Positions 59,539-64,000 of a DNA stretch of 64,000 bases are shown in pieces. The stretch is from the NCBI GenBank assembly GCA_016235595.1, contig JACRJX010000008.1:293092-357091 (forward strand). Reading direction: 5' to 3'. This DNA comes from Verrucomicrobiota bacterium. GTDB lineage: Bacteria > Verrucomicrobiota > Verrucomicrobiia > CAIQCK01. Under the pieces are notes generated by a model. That model saw only the letters and a program-made list of their open reading frames with translations. It had not been told where the DNA came from and searched no databases. Within the stretch, counting starts at the first letter, position 1, and every line of letters starts with the position of its first letter. Both the position numbers and the translations under genes were made by a program.

Positions 59539-60933
59539 ATGCGAATCGATGTATTTCGCCATTGCAGCCGGTTTCTGGGTCGTCTGGTTCGCACGGTCCT
59601 TGTCGGCGGCGGCTTGTTCCTGGGCGTGTCAACTCATGGGGCTGAGAGCACCGATGCAATACTCCGGTTTGTGACGCGCGCTGCGCGGACGGGAGATATC
59701 GCCGGCCTCGAGCCGCTGAAAGATCTTCGTGATGGCAAGGCGGGCGACGCCGTGGTGCGAATGATCGAGGACCGGAAGGTGCCCGACGCCGCCAAGCAGC
59801 GGATTGCCGAACTGGTGGCACAGTGGCCTGCCAAGGGTGGGCTGGATTACTTCGAGTTCCACCTGCGCGCCCACCCGCAACCGGGCGACGAGATGCTGCG
59901 GTTCTACGCCGAGCTTGGTTGCGTCCAGTTCAAACCCTGGTTCCTCGCTCTCATCGCACCGCTGAGGAAGTTGCCAGTGGCAGAGATCAAGGAACCGGCG
60001 CGTTATGCGCTGGCATTGCGCGCACTGGGGCGTTTCCCCGAACAGACGGAGGACGCCGTGGCCCTGATTGCCGCGCTGTTCGATGAGAAATACCCGCATG
60101 CCATCCGCGCCAGCGCCGTGGACACGCTCGGCAGCATCCGGAGCCGGCGCGGGCTGCCGGCGTTGATGGCGGTGGTGAAGGACAGCGCCATCGGCGAGGC
60201 GGCGCAGCGGTCGCTCTTTCGCCTCACGGGCCAGGACTTCGACAACGCGCCAGAGAAATGGACTGCGTGGTTCAAGGATCAAGGCGCGAAAGCCGATCTG
60301 AAAATGCTGAGCCTCTCGGACTGGGAAACCCACAAGAAGGAACAAGCCGCCGCCGCGCCGAAGCAGGAGCAGAAGGAATTCAGCGCGCAGTTCTATGGCG
60401 TGGAGATCAAGACGCGGCATTGCCTTTTCATCATCGACGTCAGCGGCAGCATGGCGGGCGAGCGACTCGCGCAGCTCAAGGAGCAGATGAGCAATCTGTT
60501 CGACACGTTGCGGAAGAAGCCCAAAGACCTACGCTTCGGCATCATCGCCTTTCACAACGAACCGGAACCCTGCCTGTCTGGGCGCGGCCTGTTACTCAAC
60601 GAGCCGGCGAGCATCCGGCGGGCGTCACATTTCGTGGAGAAGATACTCGCCGGCGGCGGCACGGCGATGGTGACGACGCTGCAATTCGCCGCGATGAAGG
60701 TGTTGCCCGGAAGCGACGTGGATACGATCTATTTCCTCAGCGACGGCCAACCGACCGACGGCAGACCGGAGGACGTGCTGGTCGTAGTGAACAAAATTCA
60801 CGAGCAATTCCAGATCAAGTTCCACACTATCGCCATCGGCGAGGCCGTTCCTCCCGCCGATGGAGCCGATCGCCAGCCGAGCCTGCTCGAACAAATGGCC
60901 AAGCGCACCGGCGGTACCTACACCGTGCGCTAG
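59539..60933 (+). CDS. HEAT-like repeat and VWA-domain exported protein
   Basis: A 464-residue protein with a probable signal segment (LVRTVLVGGGLFLGVSTHGAE). An alpha-helical HEAT/ARM-like region (about 40-245; LPVAEIKEPARYALALRALG, HAIRASAVDTLGSIRSRRG) precedes a charged linker and a von Willebrand A domain (about 290-464) with MIDAS residues in IIDVSGSMAGE, a Thr in GGGTAMVT and an Asp in FLSDGQPTDG. VWA domains bind proteins through a metal ion, so this is likely an adhesion or assembly factor. It is divergent from the metallophosphoesterase, 111 bases apart. Confidence 0.85.
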   Translation: MRIDVFRHCSRFLGRLVRTVLVGGGLFLGVSTHGAESTDAILRFVTRAARTGDIAGLEPLKDLRDGKAGDAVVRMIEDRKVPDAAKQRIAELVAQWPAKGGLDYFEFHLRAHPQPGDEMLRFYAELGCVQFKPWFLALIAPLRKLPVAEIKEPARYALALRALGRFPEQTEDAVALIAALFDEKYPHAIRASAVDTLGSIRSRRGLPALMAVVKDSAIGEAAQRSLFRLTGQDFDNAPEKWTAWFKDQGAKADLKMLSLSDWETHKKEQAAAAPKQEQKEFSAQFYGVEIKTRHCLFIIDVSGSMAGERLAQLKEQMSNLFDTLRKKPKDLRFGIIAFHNEPEPCLSGRGLLLNEPASIRRASHFVEKILAGGGTAMVTTLQFAAMKVLPGSDVDTIYFLSDGQPTDGRPEDVLVVVNKIHEQFQIKFHTIAIGEAVPPADGADRQPSLLEQMAKRTGGTYTVR

Positions 60934-60953
60934 ATGGGAAGCGTCAATGAACC

Positions 60954-60996
60954 GGGGGGGGGGCAGAGTGACGGTGGCGGCAATGATGATGCCACC
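60954..60996 (+). other. Ten-G run and hairpin between convergent genes
   Basis: Ten consecutive G residues (60954-60963) precede GGTGGC...GCCACC (60973-60996), a 6-bp stem with a 12-base loop. The hairpin could be a shared terminator for the VWA and DUF5989 genes, although no U-tract is seen. The G-run is a possible slippage or sequencing-error site. Confidence 0.4.
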
Positions 60997-61001
60997 ACGC
61001 C

Positions 61002-61199
61002 TCAGAAGAGCGTGTAGCTGAACGGGGCCTCCGACGTGCTGTCCACGATCAGCAGCACGCCGATGGCCAGCAGGGCCAGCAACAGCGGGATGAGCCAGAA
61101 CTTCTTGTTTTCGCCCAGAAAGGCGACAAGCTTCTTCGCCAACCCTGCCTGCTCCTGCTGGTTGGCCTGCTCAAAATCGTTCGGTTTCTGGTCGTTCAT
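61002..61199 (-). CDS. DUF5989-family small membrane protein
   Basis: A 65-residue protein with one transmembrane helix (FWLIPLLLALLAIGVLLIV) preceded by an acidic N-terminus and LVAFLGENKKF, and ending APFSYTLF. The pattern K-K-x-W-L-I-P...L-x-x-x-APFxYTLF is that of DUF5989, small proteins usually found beside a carbamoyltransferase and an SGNH-type protein. The SGNH gene is indeed next upstream, 168 bases away. Function unknown. Confidence 0.85.
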   Translation of the reverse strand: MNDQKPNDFEQANQQEQAGLAKKLVAFLGENKKFWLIPLLLALLAIGVLLIVDSTSEAPFSYTLF

Positions 61200-61367
61200 T
61201 ACAGCTTTGTTAGAATTGACGGAAGCCGCGCCCCATGTCTAGTTGAAATTAGGGGTTGCTGAATTCAACTGTTTTTCAGATTGTCCCCCTCATTCCCGGC
61301 ACTCGATCATGAACCGATCAAACACGGCAAAGTCGGCGATGTTTCCACCTGTTTGAGCGCACGATGC

Positions 61368-62429
61368 CTAATGAAGATGCCCGGCGATGATTTCCGCCAC
61401 AAACCGGTGGCCCTGCTCATTCCAATGACCGTCATGGAGGAAATACATCTCCGGCGTCGTCCTGCCATGCAGATCGATGACCCCAACAGAGGGCGCTAAC
61501 ATCTTCTTCAGTTGCTGAATATACTGATCATACCGGGGAGAACGAAATCCCCAGACATGATGGAGTTCGGGAATCAGGACGACATACACCCGTGCGGCAG
61601 GCGCTCGTGCCGGAATGACGTTCAGAATCTCAGCAATGTTCTTCAAGGCTTGTTCCGACAACCGGAGTTTCTGCAGATACTTCTCCTCGGAGATGTCCTC
61701 CTTGCCCAGCAGCTTGTCCCGGGAACCCGTCATATCCTCAACAAGTTTCGAGCGATTGCCGGTAAAGAATCGCAGCCAGTCCGCGTCAAATCTCCGCCGA
61801 CGTTCAAATTCATGAACCACAATCGTTTCCCGTCGCTGCCCGGAGATCCGGTTCCTTACCCAATCCGCAAGCTGCTGCCCTTTGCGGGCAAGCTGATACC
61901 GCACTCTATCCATCTTGAGAAACGACCCGCCGTCGTAAGTGAGAAAGTCCGGTTTGTAGCGGTAGCTCAACGCTTTCCCGATGTTCTTGTCGTCGATCCC
62001 ATGGAAATCATTCCCCATGTAGAGGCCAACGACGATGTTTCGACTCCGCAAGCCCTGCGCCTGCATGACACCGAGTTTATGCAAATAGTCGATGGGGTTG
62101 GTGGCTATTTCCGATATGTTGAGAACCTGCCATCCCTTCTTCTGCCATAGATCCCCCAGGGTCTTCCCTTCATCGACGCCTTGGCCGAAGAAAAACGAAT
62201 CCCCCAGCAGGACAGCGTCATACAACACCGTTGGCCGAAAGTCGGCGCTACGGAGAGAATAGTTGTTGTACCGGTATTTTGCATCGTAATCGACGGTGGT
62301 GTGTTTCTGTGAAGCGTGGGGCGGCAGGGGGTAACGGGGAACTGATTTGACATGCTGGAAACCCAGCAAGAACTCGGCCAGATACGCGCACAGCAACAAA
62401 GAGACAACCAACAGCAACATCTGTTTCAT
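61368..62429 (-). CDS. Membrane-anchored SGNH/GDSL-type hydrolase
   Basis: A 353-residue protein with an N-terminal signal-anchor (MLLLVVSLLLCAYLAEFLLG). SGNH blocks are visible: VLLGDSFFFGQGV (block I Ser), YMGNDFHG (block III Asn) and DGHWNEQGHRF (block V Asp-x-x-His). Members include acyl esterases and glycan O-acetyltransferase partners. I use the ATG at 62429; a GTG at 62480 would add 17 polar residues. The pairing with DUF5989 on the same strand suggests cell-surface glycan modification. Confidence 0.85.
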   Translation of the reverse strand: MKQMLLLVVSLLLCAYLAEFLLGFQHVKSVPRYPLPPHASQKHTTVDYDAKYRYNNYSLRSADFRPTVLYDAVLLGDSFFFGQGVDEGKTLGDLWQKKGWQVLNISEIATNPIDYLHKLGVMQAQGLRSRNIVVGLYMGNDFHGIDDKNIGKALSYRYKPDFLTYDGGSFLKMDRVRYQLARKGQQLADWVRNRISGQRRETIVVHEFERRRRFDADWLRFFTGNRSKLVEDMTGSRDKLLGKEDISEEKYLQKLRLSEQALKNIAEILNVIPARAPAARVYVVLIPELHHVWGFRSPRYDQYIQQLKKMLAPSVGVIDLHGRTTPEMYFLHDGHWNEQGHRFVAEIIAGHLH

Positions 62430-62645
62430 TCCAGTTGTGGCTGACAACCTGACAAGCTTGCGGTGATCAACGTGATTCACAAAAAAACACAGACCCTGAT
62501 TCTGGGTTGCGCAGGGGGGAAGCTGATCTCGTGGATAAAATCAACGCAGGTTACGCTGCGCTGGCTCCATCGTGCCGTTGTTCATGGCGGATTGGATACA
62601 TTTTATGTCTTAAACACAGCCGAATGTTCATCGTGGAAATGGTCA

Positions 62646-62674
62646 TTGAGGATGTTGACACCCCATTGTATAAA
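62646..62674 (+). promoter_or_regulatory. Candidate sigma70-type promoter for the WecD-WecE-like pair
   Basis: TTGAGG (62646-62651) and TATAAA (62669-62674) are 17 bases apart, in an AT-richer gap of about 240 bases between divergent genes. The leader before the GTG at 62720 would be about 40 bases. Confidence 0.45.
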
Positions 62675-62719
62675 TCGTTGTAGGATAGTTTTTACACAGC
62701 AAAGATTGACACTGACATC

Positions 62720-63442
62720 GTGCAATTTCAAATCCTAGATTGGGATTCGGCGTTCTTTGGGATGAGGGTCGCCAGAATCCTCCCGAACAGGCTTGCGACA
62801 GGGGAGTTGGAACGGATGATCTCTCAGATGAGGGACGAGAAGGTCGCGTTGGCATACTGGGCTTCCGATCCGAATGATGAGGAGTCGCAGCGGGCTGCGC
62901 GGGCTTGCCATGGATTCCTGGCGGACAAAAAGACGACTTTTGAGATGGATCTCTGTCAATACAACGGATCGACAGAGAGCTTCGGCTGGATCGTGGAGGA
63001 ATACACTGACGCAGTCCCGAACAGCGAACTGGAGCACCTCGCCATTCAAGCCGGTGTTTACTGCCGATTTCGAGTTGACCGCCGGATTCCGGAGGAAAAA
63101 TTCAATGACCTCTACAGGCTGTGGATTCGGAATTGCACGAACAAGCGGATGGCGGATGCGGTTTTGGTGGTGCGTCATGCGGACAAAATCGTCGGCATGG
63201 TGACCGTTAAAGAGAAGAACGGCGCCGGCGATATCGGCCTGATTGCGGTGGACGCCGACATGCGCGGAAACAAACTGGGGATAGTCTTGGTGCGCGCGGC
63301 ACAGGAATGGTCGCGCAAGCGCGGGTTGAAGTTCGCCCAGGTTGTCACCCAACAGGCGAACACAGCCGCGTGTGAACTCTACAAGAAATGCGGCTACAGA
63401 GCTGCCAAGACCGAGAACTTCTATCACTTCTGGATTCCATGA
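62720..63442 (+). CDS. WecD/RffC-like dTDP-amino-sugar N-acetyltransferase
   Basis: A 240-residue GNAT enzyme. The N-terminal half opens ILDWDSAFFGMRVARI, a hallmark of WecD-type dTDP-4-amino-4,6-dideoxyhexose acetyltransferases; the C-terminal half holds the acetyl-CoA site (IGLIAVDADMRGNKLGIVLV) and QQANTAACELYKKCGYRAA. It would acetylate the amino sugar made by the coupled aminotransferase, giving a dTDP-Fuc4NAc-like building block for surface polysaccharide. The start is GTG at 62720, since the conserved segment begins there. The stop overlaps the next ATG (ATGA). Confidence 0.88.
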   Translation: MQFQILDWDSAFFGMRVARILPNRLATGELERMISQMRDEKVALAYWASDPNDEESQRAARACHGFLADKKTTFEMDLCQYNGSTESFGWIVEEYTDAVPNSELEHLAIQAGVYCRFRVDRRIPEEKFNDLYRLWIRNCTNKRMADAVLVVRHADKIVGMVTVKEKNGAGDIGLIAVDADMRGNKLGIVLVRAAQEWSRKRGLKFAQVVTQQANTAACELYKKCGYRAAKTENFYHFWIP

Positions 63443-64000
63443 TTCGAATTCCCTTCAACAAGCCTTACTTCACGGGCAAGGAAACGGACTACATCAAGGA
63501 ATCCGTGGCCTCAGGCAAGATATCGGGCGACGGCCTGTTCACGAAGAAATGCCACCAGTTCTTTGAAAGCCGGTATGGGTTCAAGAAAGCACTGTTGACC
63601 ACCTCGTGCACCGACGCTCTGGAGATGGCCGCGCTCCTTTGTCAGATAAAACCGGGCGACGAGGTCATCGCTCCCAGCTTCACTTTTGTCTCCACCGTCA
63701 ATGCCTTTGTTTTGCGGGGAGCCAGGATCATCTTTGCCGACAGCGAAGCGGCGACGCCCAATATTGATGTCTCAGCGGTCGAAGCGTTGATCACGCCAAG
63801 GACGAAGGTGATCGTTCCGGTCCATTATGCGGGCGTGGCCTGCGACATGGATGCCATCCTCAACCTGGCCCGCAAGCACGGTCTTCTGGTTGTCGAAGAC
63901 GCCGCTCAGGCGGTCGATTCGTTCTACAAGGGAAAACCACTCGGGTCGCTTGGCAGCATGGCGACGTTCTCGTTCCATGAGACGAAGAATGTCATTTCCG
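63439..64000 (+). CDS. WecE/RffA-like DegT-family aminotransferase, truncated by window edge
   Basis: The first 187 residues of a PLP-dependent sugar aminotransferase that continues beyond the window. It begins IPFNKPYFTGKETDYIKESV and contains SGDGLFTKKCHQFFE and LLTTSCTDALEMAALL, strongly WecE-like; GDEVIAPSFTFVSTVNAFV and VVEDAAQAVDSF hold PLP contacts, and the Schiff-base Lys lies in SFHETKN at the very end. It would convert dTDP-4-keto-6-deoxyglucose to dTDP-4-amino-4,6-dideoxygalactose, the substrate of the preceding acetyltransferase. The ATGA overlap shows coupling. Confidence 0.93.
   Translation, partial: MIRIPFNKPYFTGKETDYIKESVASGKISGDGLFTKKCHQFFESRYGFKKALLTTSCTDALEMAALLCQIKPGDEVIAPSFTFVSTVNAFVLRGARIIFADSEAATPNIDVSAVEALITPRTKVIVPVHYAGVACDMDAILNLARKHGLLVVEDAAQAVDSFYKGKPLGSLGSMATFSFHETKNVIS

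Noticed and set aside
1-64000. tRNA, rRNA, phage integrase, transposase, CRISPR or toxin-antitoxin genes
   Set aside because: Scanned for by eye on both strands; nothing convincing was seen, though short RNA genes could be missed without covariance models.

Overview
The window looks like a chromosomal segment of a GC-rich Gram-negative bacterium of the Planctomycetes-Verrucomicrobia group, most plausibly a Verrucomicrobium of the Pedosphaera/Limisphaera type. The reasons are the density of secreted formylglycine-type sulfatases, the PAS-rich kinases, the DUF5989/SGNH pair, the Gfo/Idh and UroD-like sugar genes, and the absence of phage, IS, CRISPR or tRNA features. The taxonomic assignment is inference from gene content only.

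Region 1 (1-17.3 kb, all + strand) is an array of signal-transduction genes: five histidine kinases (the first cut by the left edge), a REC-kinase hybrid, a REC-PAS-GAF protein with no kinase, a stand-alone CheY-like receiver and one NarL-type regulator. I count about 18 PAS domains, joined by near-identical DITERKR linkers. Sensor inputs include Cache-like periplasmic domains and a DUF3365-type domain with a CxxCH haem motif. Only the NarL-type protein has a DNA-binding output.

Region 2 (17.4-23.1 kb) is housekeeping: glnD (- strand, convergent with the array), then divergent pdxJ, a TPR protein and acpS.

Region 3 (23.2-49.9 kb, + strand) is a large glycan-catabolism cluster. It holds a secreted CBM9/DOMON-like protein, an exported FIST protein, a propeller protein, six sulfatases, a Tat-exported TIM-barrel protein and a GT87-like membrane glycosyltransferase. 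These are followed by a cytoplasmic module (two UroD/MtaA-like proteins, a Gfo/Idh dehydrogenase, a NahK-like N-acetylhexosamine kinase), a heparinase II/III-like lyase, an unrecognised secreted toroid-like protein, gamma-glutamyltransferase and a GHL10 glycosidase with an inserted domain. Many genes overlap by ATGA, so they are probably translationally coupled. Sulfatases, lyase, GH88 (in region 4) and the kinase together suggest breakdown of a sulfated, amino-sugar- and uronate-containing polymer. The substrate is not proven by the sequence.

Region 4 (49.9-61 kb) has a minus-strand LolD/FtsX-type ABC transporter with a Cys-rich lipoprotein partner, a GH88 unsaturated glucuronyl hydrolase (+), then a minus-strand set of metallophosphoesterase, a seventh sulfatase, a GNAT and a Tat-exported DUF362 protein. 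A divergent VWA protein follows.

Region 5 (61-64 kb) opens a cell-surface polysaccharide locus: DUF5989 and SGNH proteins (-), then a WecD-like acetyltransferase coupled to a WecE-like aminotransferase cut by the right edge.
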